NCBI GenBank assembly: GCA_009761415.1
Contig: QUOL01000001.1
Coordinates: 496,001 to 560,000 of the forward strand
Origin: Sarcomyxa edulis
Lineage: Eukaryota; Basidiomycota; Agaricomycetes; Agaricales; Mycenaceae
Direction of reading: 5' to 3'
Length of the DNA: 64,000 nt
Positions 23,691 to 34,097 of the stretch are shown piece after piece. Numbering within the stretch: the first letter of the stretch is position 1; every line of letters begins with the position of its first letter. The position numbers and the translations under genes are program-made. The notes below the pieces were generated by a model, which worked only from the letters and a program-made list of their open reading frames with translations, was not told the DNA's origin and searched no databases.

Positions 23691-26600
23691 ATGGGTCCTA
23701 GCGACCCTCCTCTTGGAGCCATCGTAGAAATCCCGGTTGGCCGAGGAGTCGTTCGTTTCTGCGGTTCTACCTCATTCTCTGCAGGAAAATGGGTAGGAAT
23801 TGAGCTCGACGACCCCAAGGGCAAGAACGATGGAACAGTGGGTGGTATCGCCTACTTCACTTGCAAGATGGGCTACGGTGTTTTCGTTCGACCCAGCCAG
23901 GTCAAGGCTATAATTGGTCTAGAGAAGGATGTTGCCCCCAGTCCGGTATGCCAAGTTACAATCCATTGAAGTATTGCTCTCATTGACAAAATCAGAGACT
24001 TCCTACATCACGTCCAGTGCTTGCCCATCAGCGGACAGCGAGTTCGGGACGTGTGCGCGCCCCATCTCTTCGTTCCGTCCCATCCTCTTCCGCGTCTCCT
24101 CGATCCTTGAGTCCTGCAAAACCTACGGTCACTCCAGCGACTCCTCCTACTAGCCGTGTTAGGCCCGGACAGACTTCGCCTTCGAAACGCGCGTCATTAT
24201 CCGCACAACCTCGAAAGTCATTTTCATCACTTCGTCAGGATTCAGGCGCGCCTCCTAGCCCATCTACTCGAGAACCACCAAATCGATCACCTAGAGTTCC
24301 TGGAACAACCCCAACTGTTCTCACAACGAAACGTACCTCGTCGCCGCTCGCCATCCCTCCGCAGACACCACACGTGGCAACCTCCCCTCCATCCTCCTTT
24401 CCAAGCGTGTCTCCATCTGCCCCAGCACTCGAACCTCAACCTGAACTTCAATTGGTAGCAGAAACACTACCCTCACGCCCTTCTTCCGTACTCGATAGTC
24501 CTGTCATTTCGTCGATCTCCCAGAAGACCCACGATGATCAAGAGCTTCAAGAACTTCACGCCAAGATCCGGGTCCTAGAAGCCCGTCGCGCTGATGATGC
24601 GCGTCACGTCCGCGAACTCGAGACAAGGCTGTCTGAGGCAGAATCATTCGTCGCCCTACGACCCAAACTCCAAGCCAAGTTGAATTCCCAACAAACAGAC
24701 CTTATAGCTACGCGTCGAGAACTCGCGGACTCCCAACAGCTCGCGCAGTTGGCAGAAAGTAGACACCTTGATTCTCAAGAACAACTAGAGATGGCTATGT
24801 TGGACAAAGAAGTTGCTGAAGAGAGGGCTGAAATTGCTGAGGCTGAGTTGGAGGAAGTCAAGGAGAGGTTAGCCGTCCTAGAGGTGGAAATTGGTGTTTT
24901 GCGCGAAGGTGGAGGTACGTATATATCTTCTCTTGGAGTTACATATCTGATGGAGATGGCATTCCAGGCGGCAAGGCAGAAGGAGAAAGCAATGGCAAAG
25001 ATTCACTGGCCTACATACAACTAGAAAAACATAACGAACGGCTTAAAGAGGCTCTTATTCGGTCCGTACCTCCTTACGATCACACTTTATACAGGAAATA
25101 TCTGAATGAACTCTTCAGATTACGAGACCTATCGCAAGAAACCGAACAAGAACAGCGCAGACGTATCTCGGAAATGGAAAAGGACATCACAGGAATCGAT
25201 GACCTACAATGTAAGCAGTTCGTACTTCAGGGTCAACAATATCTCATCATATCGTTATTTATACAGCGCAATACGAGTCTACTTTGGTCAAATTAGCAAA
25301 TGCAGAAGTTCAGATCGATGACTTGAAGATACAGCTTGATGATGCCTTGGGTGCCGAAGAGATGCTGGTGCAATTGACAGAACGCAACCTCATGCTTGGC
25401 GAGGTATTTCCAAACGTTTTAGCTATGTTTTGTCGAGCACTAATGTGTCTTCCATAGAAAATCGAGGAAATGCGCATCACGATTGAGGATCTCGAGGCAT
25501 TGAAAGAGCTGAGCGACGAGCTGGAAGAGAATCACATGGAAACTGAGAAGGCATTGCAAGAGGACCTCGGTATGTCCCTTTCGTCTTTCTCGTACAGTTT
25601 CCGTCGTATCAACTTTAATCAAATTTCCCCCCATTCAGAGCTGAAGGACGCTCAAATTCGAGAACACGTGCGAAAGGTAGAAGTCCTAGAAGAAGCTTGT
25701 CAGGACCTAGAAAACACCATAAATCAATTCAGGGACCTCGTCATGCAATTACAAAGGTCTGCTCGCTCATATCATACCTTCATGTCAACTGAACTGAATC
25801 GTCGGGTATTTTAGTGAACTGGATGCTCTTCGTGCGCAGACACAAACAGCTCAGAATGAGTCGGCCACTGCTGCGTCTCAGACTGCAGCGATGATGTCTA
25901 TGAATCTCAAATTGCAATCTTCCGCTGCCAAGAACCAAGCGAAGAACATCGAACTTGAGATCAATAAATTGGAAGCTAGAGAAACTAGAGAGCTTCTGGG
26001 GATCGTTCAGGTAGCATCTTCACTCTCTGTGTCTGAACTACTTCTTATTCTCCTCGGTTTCTCCTCCTCTCGCAGCCATATTTGCCCCAGCTTTATGTTG
26101 AATCGGATAGTGACGCTACTAGCTGTTACTTATTCTTCCAACGGCTGGCATACAAGACCGATTTGATCAACACCGTTGTTGCTCAAGCTCATGGGTTGCC
26201 AGAATCATTGAATGGCGCCGTGTCTGAAGTCCACGTCGGTGTTTGCGAGGTTAGTCGAATGGACTCCAGTCGTATGTTCAGTTCTTCTCAAACCTTTCTC
26301 TATGTAGATGCGAGGTCGCATATCGGGTCTTTCAACTCTCTGTAAACGGTTTGCGGCCGTTCTACGGAGATGCGACGTGGAGTCCTTCCTGAATATCGGA
26401 AGACTCTATCCAGAGATCGCTCCTATGGAGAAACGCATTGACATGCACATCGATCTTCTCCGTCGAGACGAGTTTAGAGAGATGGAGTGTGTTAGCGATG
26501 TTGTCAAGTACGTTTGATTTCATTCGCTTCCTGTTGGTCACAGATCTGACAGATTGGATACTCTAGGATACAAGCCCAGTTCGACCATCTTGCAGAGACG

Positions 26601-28440
26601 TACTTTGACGGGTTTGAGTTTGATCTGGGTGAACGCGAGCTAGGATACGTCTTGTCCTTTGACAATGATCTCGACGTATTCGCTGCTTCGATCGGTCTCA
26701 CCAAAACCTCCGTAGCAGCTATCATCAAAGACGAAGGTATGTGACGCTGACTCGTTCGTGTCCCGGAGCTTACTCTTCTTCGCATTTCAGATGTCTCTTT
26801 GGAAATGGGTGGTCTGGATATCGAGACTGAACTCTTTGAACCACTGCAGAAGTTGCTCGATCAATGCAAGGGTGCCAAATCCTTGTCGAAGTGAGCTCGA
26901 GATGATTTTCATTTCATTGATTATTCCTAACATTTTGTCAGGAAATTGACCAAGCGACTGGAAGACTTGATCCAAAACTCTACGGCGCTCAAACTACAAC
27001 TCCTACCTCAAATGAAAGCTTTGAGTAATGTCGTCCCTGAACTTGTCAACTTTGGTATCTCGGTTCGTACTTCTTGTCAAGTTGGATTCGACATCTTCAT
27101 CTGACTGTTACGACTATCCTTCCAGCTGGCGCAACAGATCATGCCTCATCTAAGTGACGCGCGTAGCTCCAAAGCACCATTCCAGTTGGCTACTGTCCTG
27201 TCCTTTGTCAAACAGATTGCCGCTTCGACTGTCGCTAAAGATATGAAGCCCGGCATCACTGCTTGGGAAGCTGTGGAAGAATCTCTTACTCAAGTTGTCC
27301 AGGAAGGAAGCAAATTGTTACCTATGGTCATGGAGCCGGAGAACGTTCTTACCAGTGAGTATTGGTCCAGCTATGCATCATCTCAGGGTCATTGATTTTC
27401 CTCCTAGTTTCCGGTACTTCTCCTTGGGTAACGAGAGTGGCTGATATCAAAGCTAGTGCTGCTATCAATGTAGAGGCAGAGCGGAAAGTGGCCCAACTCA
27501 ACGACGAAATGCAAGGTCTCATGCGGAGCCTGAAGACCAAGGAACAACATATCCAGGAATCGGTTGTAAAGATCCAGCTGATGGAGCGACGGATGGAGGC
27601 GGTCAAGAAGCAGGCTGATACGATTGTTGAACTGGAAGGCGAATTGTCGAAGGCGAGAAAGCAGGAGCGTGCGTATGAGGAGGCTATGGAGCAGCTTCAA
27701 GCAGATCTCGACAGCTTGGAACAAGACAATGCCAAGTTGAAGGCTCTTACAGCAGGTCAAGAACGACAAGGTGAGCCTTTTTGTGCGATGGTCGTTATGG
27801 TTTTGATTCCTAACAATTACTATAGCTGCGGGCGCACAACCAGTCGAGACGGAAACCGTTCCGATTGAGGGCAATCTAGAAACGTCTCATCTCCTGGAAC
27901 AGGTAAGAGATACCCCCATTCTATACACTTGTGCACTGGATCTGATCTCTTCGTTGCTAGATTGACGCTCTTCGTGGAACTGTTCGTTTCCTTCGCACCG
28001 AGAATTCGTACCTTAAAGGACAAGATCTCCTTCGAGAGATACAGGCACTCCCACCTCTACCTGAACCTATCAGCCGACTCCCTACGCCCTCCCTAGAGCC
28101 TTCTAGTCTGTCTGACTCTGAATCAGAATCTGGATACGACTCGGATCCTCCTCGTCCTATCTACCCACTTCGTGCCGCACCGACGCTTCGGTCCCTTACC
28201 ACGGAGACGAAGATACTGTATCGAGACGTGATTAAATTCTCGTCCTCACCTCGTGTCGTTGATCTATCAGCCTTGAACGCGAAACGAGCAGAGGCCAAAG
28301 GAGGGAAGGTGTGGATGCCCAAGAATAAGACGCCGGCTTACCAAGTCCTGGAACGGAAAATGGAAGCAGAGCGGTTGAGTAGAAGGGTAAAAGGATTGCT
28401 GAATCGTGCTAGCGGTTTTGGAGCCAATTTAAATTTATGA
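23691..28440 (+). CDS. DCTN1: dynactin subunit 1 (p150Glued)
   Basis: This is the largest dynactin subunit; it links cytoplasmic dynein to microtubules and cargo. The N-terminal CAP-Gly domain is complete, with [20 protein letters not shown] and [15 protein letters not shown], including the GKNDG motif that binds C-terminal EEY/F tails. A basic Ser/Pro-rich stretch (about residues 90-240) follows, of the kind that adds microtubule affinity. Next are long coiled coils (heptad-rich [18 protein letters not shown] onward), then the conserved dynactin domain with [53 protein letters not shown] and [19 protein letters not shown] second coiled coil and a conserved C-terminus follow. About a dozen introns lie inside the coiled-coil and dynactin parts. 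The length of about 1,250-1,300 residues fits the family. Confidence 0.95.
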
Positions 28441-28815
28441 CGGATTTCTCTCATCATCTCATCGGTAACTTATACCCCTACAGGCACGCACATTATATGA
28501 TTATATCCCAGCAATTTACCGTACCACCTACCTACTCTCTTATGCAGTCTTGATAATTTTTTGGATGTTTTTCAAGCTCGCGTGTTCTGTGCCTTGTCGC
28601 GTCGTCGGCCTGAAAGTTAAACTGGCCCAAATCAAGACCAAACACGTGTCAATCGATCCTGCGTCCCGCCACCGTGTTCAGCCACAGTTCCCAGCCACAG
28701 CGCCCAGCAGCCACACCTTCAGCCACAGAGACGGTTCGGCGGAAGCAATATATATCTTCAATAAATCGCGTTTTATTTGCAAGTCCAAGGAAAGGGCTTA
28801 TTTCACAAAGATATC
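28441..28815 (+). promoter_or_regulatory. upstream region of the C2H2 gene with repeated AGCCACA motifs
   Basis: The 375-base gap holds four direct copies of AGCCACA at 28680, 28693, 28709 and 28721. Three of them continue to AGCCACAG. There is also an E-box-like CACGTG at 28643-28648 and a TATA-like aatatatat near 28747, about 65 bases before the ATG. The motif cluster suggests a transcription-factor target; the factor is unknown. Confidence 0.4.
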
Positions 28816-30483
28816 ATGGTTCGAGCAACTCCCCCACCGGACGACAACACGGTGAGTCTTTCGTGTAACCACTCACAACTTCCAGCGATCCCGAGATTGA
28901 ACGGGTTCTCCCAGTCGGACTCGAAAAAGGAGTCCACGAGCAAGAAGAAGGCACCTGCAAAGAAAAAGCCTATCGTCACAGGAGTATGGCCTTGCAAAAT
29001 AAATGGTTGCAACAAACAGTTTGCTCGTGAAGCAGATCTTAAACGTCACCAGAGGACTACTAAGCTTCATTCTATGCCTGGCTTGTGCGTCTAAACATGT
29101 GATCTTTCTTGGGAATCTTCGCTGAATTCGTGTGCAGTGCGTGTCCTCAATGTGACGCTACATTTACACGAGTGGGTGGTATAGATTTCCTTCACGCGAT
29201 GCATACCAATGATAAGGTCTTAGACTGATGCCCTCCGAAGACATCAAAAATCAAGGTCAGAAATAGCCGATGCCTTTACGATATCGCTATCAACTGACAT
29301 AAATATCTCTAGGCATAATGGCGTCGTTATCGAACCGAATGACGCCGAGAAGAAGGATGGTGAAGGTGAAGGAGAGTCGTCGGGGTCCAAATCCAGAAGC
29401 AACAGTGCCGACCCTTCTGCTAAGGGAAAGGAACGAATGATTGCCTCGACCGTCCCGACAGTGCCCGGCCGTTCCAATCCTAGTGGACCTTCCAGCTATT
29501 ACCGCCAGCACACTTTGACTTCAGGTAATGTCCATCTTCATTTCTCATACTTCCCTCGACATCTAACTCGATCTGATGTGCCTAGCCTATCTTCCCCTTC
29601 GCCCTATGGAAAGCCAGTACGGTCAAGGCCTTGGAATCCCTACGTCTGCTACCCGACTTAATCAAGCTACGACTTGGACACAGCCCCATCCATGGCCGGA
29701 AGGTTCACAACAACTAGGACCAATGAGCTTCCAAGTCCCTGGCACACATCCCGTCTATTATCAGTCCCCATACTACCGCCCGAATGGTCCAATAATCCAA
29801 CCTCCCATACAGCTCTCACCCAATCCCGATCGTTCATCGCAAGCCCAAAGCAGCAGCCATCCGCCATCACAAGCTAATCCCGTCAGTCCAGCTACTGCAA
29901 AAGATGAAGTCAAACCACAATCTGCGGACGCTTCGGCGACGAGTGCTTCGTCATCGCATCCTCCGGGTCCATCAGTCATCGATCCTTCTCTTCAGTCGGA
30001 CCCTGACACAAACAGACCTCTGAGTCACGAAGAGATCAAAGCAATCTCTCTAGAGATTACTCAAGCAGCGATGGAAGCCGTTCTAGAGTCCGCTAAACTC
30101 GAGTCTATACGTGCAGCTGCAGAAGCGGAAGCCAATGGAATCAAGAATGACGGAGATGATTTCCAAGCAGAAAGTGGAACGTCTAGGCAGCTATCTGGAG
30201 ATACCGATAAAGTTGAAGAGGAAACCATTTCACAGCAGCTCGTCAACTCCAACTCTCATTCCAGTGATCATTTGATCTCGGGTAGCGATGATCCTGAGAT
30301 TCATGGTTATGGGCGTCCTTTAGAGCGACCAGAACCAATGGAACATATGCTTACTGAAGATGGCGAACCGATGTTGAATCCAGGTATGAGGTCCATCATG
30401 TCTTCTCGTGTTATATCACTGACATCGGGTCGTTAGCGGAACTCTTGACGCAGGAATCGTTGGCGTCTCCTCCTCCCTCATGA
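28816..30483 (+). CDS. C2H2 zinc-finger protein (two fingers), putative transcription factor
   Basis: The product begins MVRATPPPDDNT, followed by a Lys-rich stretch that could act as a nuclear signal. Finger 1 is WPCKINGCNKQFAREADLKR with a HQRTTKLH end. Finger 2 is CPQCDATFTRTDALRRHQ followed by KSRH, and it is recreated only when the intron from about 29172 to 29226 is removed. Both have the CX2-4C...HX3-5H spacing. The rest is disordered: Ser/Pro/Gln-rich, with a Pro-Tyr-rich centre (HPVYYQSPYYRPNGPIIQP) and a helical Ala/Glu segment (ISLEITQAAMEAVLESAKL). The last intron (30385-30435) leads to the ending AELLTQESLASPPPS. The DNA target is unknown. The upstream repeats could be a place to look for autoregulation, which is speculative. 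Confidence 0.8.
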
Positions 30484-30987
30484 CATCGACAACGTTGCCC
30501 TTGAATGGTCATGCGCCACGAACTTACGATCCTTCCATTTTTCTTGTAGCACCCCGAACTTTCTCTTACCTTACTTATCAGCTTCGTTACTCACTGGAAT
30601 GTATAGGCAGATATGCCTCTCAACTCAATTCTGTCTGTTTCGAAGCATCAAAGTGGTCTGGGACCTTGAGGCAAGGGACCCCTTCACCTCTCTGAGCTGA
30701 GTCACGGTATGTCACGACGGGTGGTGCCCAAGAACCGTCACCAGAGGTCACCAGAACGTATATTTGAGTGGTGTGGCCAAGTTCAGTCTGGCCAGCCGTC
30801 AAAAAGTAGAGCGCATGCTTCAGGACCAAGTTAAACTTGGCCGATGAGCATTAGTGGCTCGTTCGCTAAGTAGATAAGATCGCGTGCATCGATAAATCTT
30901 CAGGCCATTTGTCGAAATCTAAAATCGTATTTCTTACCACTCCAATTCCCTCGTCTTTCCTTCCATTCCCACCTCCTTGCTTATACC
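30484..30987 (+). promoter_or_regulatory. adenosine kinase upstream region
   Basis: About 500 bases with no gene seen. It includes a perfect inverted repeat CCAAGTT-A-AACTTGG at 30826-30840, about 150 bases before the ADO1 start. Pyrimidine-rich sequence (30945-30985) precedes the ATG, as is usual for highly expressed fungal genes. Confidence 0.4.
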
Positions 30988-32309
30988 ATGGCCACTCCTT
31001 CCTACTCCTTGTTCTGCTTGGGCAACCCTTTGCTCGATATGCAGGTCACGAACGGCGAAGAGCTACTCAAAAAGTATGACTTGAAGGCCAACGACGCTAT
31101 TCTCGCCGAGGAGAAACACAACACGCTGTTCGTTTGATTATTTTGATATCGAGTGATCCTCACTTACATCTGGACTAGCTATGAGGAGATGATCAAAGAC
31201 TACAAGGTGACCTATGTTGCCGGAGGTGCTTCCCAGAACGCTGCTCGAGCAGCTGCGGTATGTCTGTCGAATCTATATCGACTTCCCAGGCGGGACTGAA
31301 CACGATCCTCAGTATATCCTTCCTGCAGGATCAGTTGTGTACACAGGGTGTGTGGGTGATGATGAACTCGCTGAGCAGTTAAAAGCTGCCAACAAGCGGG
31401 AAGGTCTCGATGAGGTCTACTTGGTCAAAAAGGGCGAGAAGACTGGTGCGTGCGGTGTTGTTATTACCGGACACGATCGGTAAGTCTACTTCCTATATCA
31501 CCATGTCGCATATCTCATCTGCGATTGCGCAGATCCCTAGTGACCACTCTCCGTGTCGCTGAGAAGTTTGAGCGATCCCATCTCTCGTCGCCCCAGGTCG
31601 CTCCCTTGATTGAAGCTGCTAAAGTCTTCTACGTCGAAGGCTACTTCCTCACACACGGCACTGACTCTGTCCTTGAGCTCAGCCAGAAAGCGGCAGCCGC
31701 CGGAAAGGTCAGTATATCTCTGTCATTTGCTCAACCTCGCTGACCACTTGGCTACTAACAGACATTCGCCCTGAACTTCTCTGCTCCCTTCATCCCTCAA
31801 TTCTTCACCGCTCAAGTCCAATCGATCCTTCCTTTCTGCGACATCGTTATCGGGAATGAAGCTGAGGCTGAAGCCTGGGCAAGCGCCAGCGGCCTCCCCG
31901 ACACCAAAGACCTCTCCGCCATCGCCAAAGCGATCGCCGTCCTCCCTAAATCAAACCCCTCCCGTCCCCGTATCGTTGTAATCACCCACGGCGCAGAATC
32001 CACGCGTCTCGTCACTTCGACAGACCCAAACAATGTCAAGATCTTCCCCGTACAGGCATTGAAGGATGAGGATATCGTTGATACTAACGCCGCTGGCGAT
32101 GCTTTCGCTGGTGGGTTCTTGGGAGCTTATGTTGCTGGCAAATCTCTCGATGAGTGCATTGAAGTCGGCCACAAGATGGGTGCTATGTGTGTTGGACAGG
32201 TACGATTTTCTTCTTCTTTCATGACCGTAAGTCATCAGAGACTGATGTGGTGTCCTCGTGCTTTCAGGTTGGACCTCAATTCAAGTGGCCAAAAGTACAA
32301 ATCCTTTAG
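30988..32309 (+). CDS. ADO1: adenosine kinase
   Basis: Adenosine kinase phosphorylates adenosine to AMP, removing the adenosine released by the methyl cycle. The start ATG lies in an ideal context (ACCATGG). The PfkB/ribokinase-fold motifs are present: LFCLGNPLLDMQV, YVAGGASQNAARAAA, GSVVYTGCVGDDELAEQL, VYYVEGYFLT-type sequence (KVFYVEGYFLTHGTDSVLEL), FALNFSAPFIPQFF, GNEAEAEAWA, VVITHGAESTRLV and the active-site motif DTNAAGDAFAGGFLGAYVAG. It ends with the highly conserved GPQFKWPKVQIL. Five introns. The anion-hole motif is usually DTNGAGD; here the first Gly is Ala. The catalytic Asp is retained, so activity is still likely. Length is about 345 residues. Confidence 0.95.
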
Positions 32310-32772
32310 ATTTCGTTCCAAGGTTCCGGTTCTTGTATCACATATCAACTTGTAATCATCGCTCTCAACAGCGATAGGATCTCGACACATCTATAGTAGC
32401 TTCCACAGCTTGTAGTCATTACAATGAATATTCACCTCCATAAAGTCTTTCATGGGTATCGCGACGCCTTGTGGATACGCATCGCTATTATTTTTGGGCT
32501 CAGGCTTGCTATGCAGCTTGTGTAGCGTTCCCCAGTCTTCAAGTTCGGTGCCACTAGGAGGGACGTCAACTACGATTACCGATGTGCAAGCCTTGCGTCA
32601 GATTTCGCCTAGTGTGGCGCATCTACACGCCCCTGCTATATAGCCCTCTGTATCGCGTGCATCATTCAAAAGTTCATGACACGACAGATTCCTGGTATTA
32701 TGCTATGCATTATGCGTTATGATCCAAATAAATAAATCCTTCTTCGGCAGACCATGCGCCACACCGGTCCCT
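32310..32772. other. 3'-3' intergenic region (ADO1/GGCT-like)
   Basis: About 460 bases between convergent genes. No conserved coding sequence, tRNA or repeat was recognised. Confidence 0.5.
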
Positions 32773-33654
32773 TCACCGAGTCTTATTAGCCGCACTCTTT
32801 TCTCCATCTCCGAATAACCACTTCCCAACCTTGTCGTACAGACCCCATATTGCTGGATTGATCTTTGTGAATATAGAGTTTGCCCAGGAAGGTACGTTCC
32901 CATTCTTGTTTAGAATTCGCCACGCGGTAAATGATAACATCATAGCAATGAGCGGCATGGCCATCGTGAAGAAAATGAACCGGCCTAGTTTTTGGCGCAT
33001 GGACGTGAGGCGGTAATGAGGGAGTTGGTCTAGGTATTTGATATATGCTGGGGGCAGAGAGTTTTCTGGAACAAGGGAGTCAGATCATGAGTTTTTCTAG
33101 AGGATATGTTGTAGCTCACCTCGCGCTCCTTGTCGGATTATGTTCATGTAACGAAGGGAAGGCTCGCCGTACACCGGTCGAGTAGTTTTTGCCAGCAACG
33201 TGTACGCCTTTCTCATCTCTCCTGTCGGAATTCCCTCTTCGGATAATACTGCAGCATCTACGATGACAGGCTGGTAAGAGAGTCCGCCACCTTCCGTCGC
33301 TAGAATTGTCTTGAAATCTTCTGGAGTGACAAGATAAATTACGCCCAGAAGGGCACCCTTCCCCGTCCACGGCTCGCATGGGTCGTATTTGTTGGACACA
33401 TCGAGAGCAGGGGCAATACGGCAGTTGGCAAAACGAGGCTCGAGGTAAGGTAGACCCGGGAGGTCAAACGTGAGTTCGAGACCCTCAACGAGGACGTTTT
33501 CCCTCTTGAGAGGTTTTATACCCCTACGACCTTGAAATGTGGATTTTGCAAGGTTGCTCCCGTAGGCGAGATACCAATGGGGTTCGGTGGGGATTTGGAA
33601 TTCTGAATTGGATTTTTCGACGAGTTGGATTTTGCTCTCTACGCAGAACGGCAT
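32773..33654 (-). CDS. gamma-glutamylcyclotransferase-like protein with a C-terminal membrane segment
   Basis: The N-terminal domain carries the GGCT-fold signature WYLAYGSNLAKSTFQGRRGI (YGSNL loop) and, about 90 residues on, TEGGGLSYQP, whose Glu is at the expected place for the catalytic acid/base. The family releases 5-oxoproline from gamma-glutamyl peptides. One intron (removed between 33058 and 33119) joins ARENSLPPAYIKYLDQLPHY. A strongly hydrophobic stretch (FIFFTMAMPLIAMMLSFTAW) follows, then about 50 mostly polar residues ending GEKSAANKTR. The membrane segment is unusual for a soluble enzyme family and suggests anchoring to an organelle membrane. Its substrate cannot be read from the sequence. 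It is divergent from the first F-box gene. Confidence 0.8.
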
Positions 33655-34097
33655 TATAGTGGATGATATGGGTGAAAAGGAGAAATACTGGTGTATATGT
33701 AGTGCTGAAATTCGAGATACGCTTCAAGGACGCGTCAGCATGCCGAGAGGTAAGTAATCACCGAGAGTTACGCGTGTACCGTTCCAGAGAGGTTGGCAAG
33801 CAAGAAAAGTTTCAATTGAAAACTGTTCCATTTGGCCAAGTTGGAGACGGGGAGAGTGCTCCGCTCGGTGAGAAATGGAGATTCAGGTCTGGGATATCTA
33901 GTAGATACATGCATGCACTACACGTATATAGTTGAGAAGCAGGAAGACGATGTAATTTTATTCCAGGAACGATGATTTTTGGGTGGCAGTGTCGACGTCG
34001 AGCGCGTAAAATCATATTCGGAATTGCGAATATCAAGTTCGGACGGACCACCGTCGACGTCCGACACGACGACGACGACATCTTCACGACGCCAGTG
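33655..34097. promoter_or_regulatory. divergent promoter region (GGCT-like/F-box 1)
   Basis: About 440 bases between two divergently transcribed genes. It must hold both promoters. No clear TATA box or repeated element stands out. Confidence 0.4.

Noticed and set aside
28856..28889. gtgagt..cttccag as a possible intron in the C2H2 gene
   Set aside because: Only 34 nt long, and removing it creates a stop; the unspliced frame is open.
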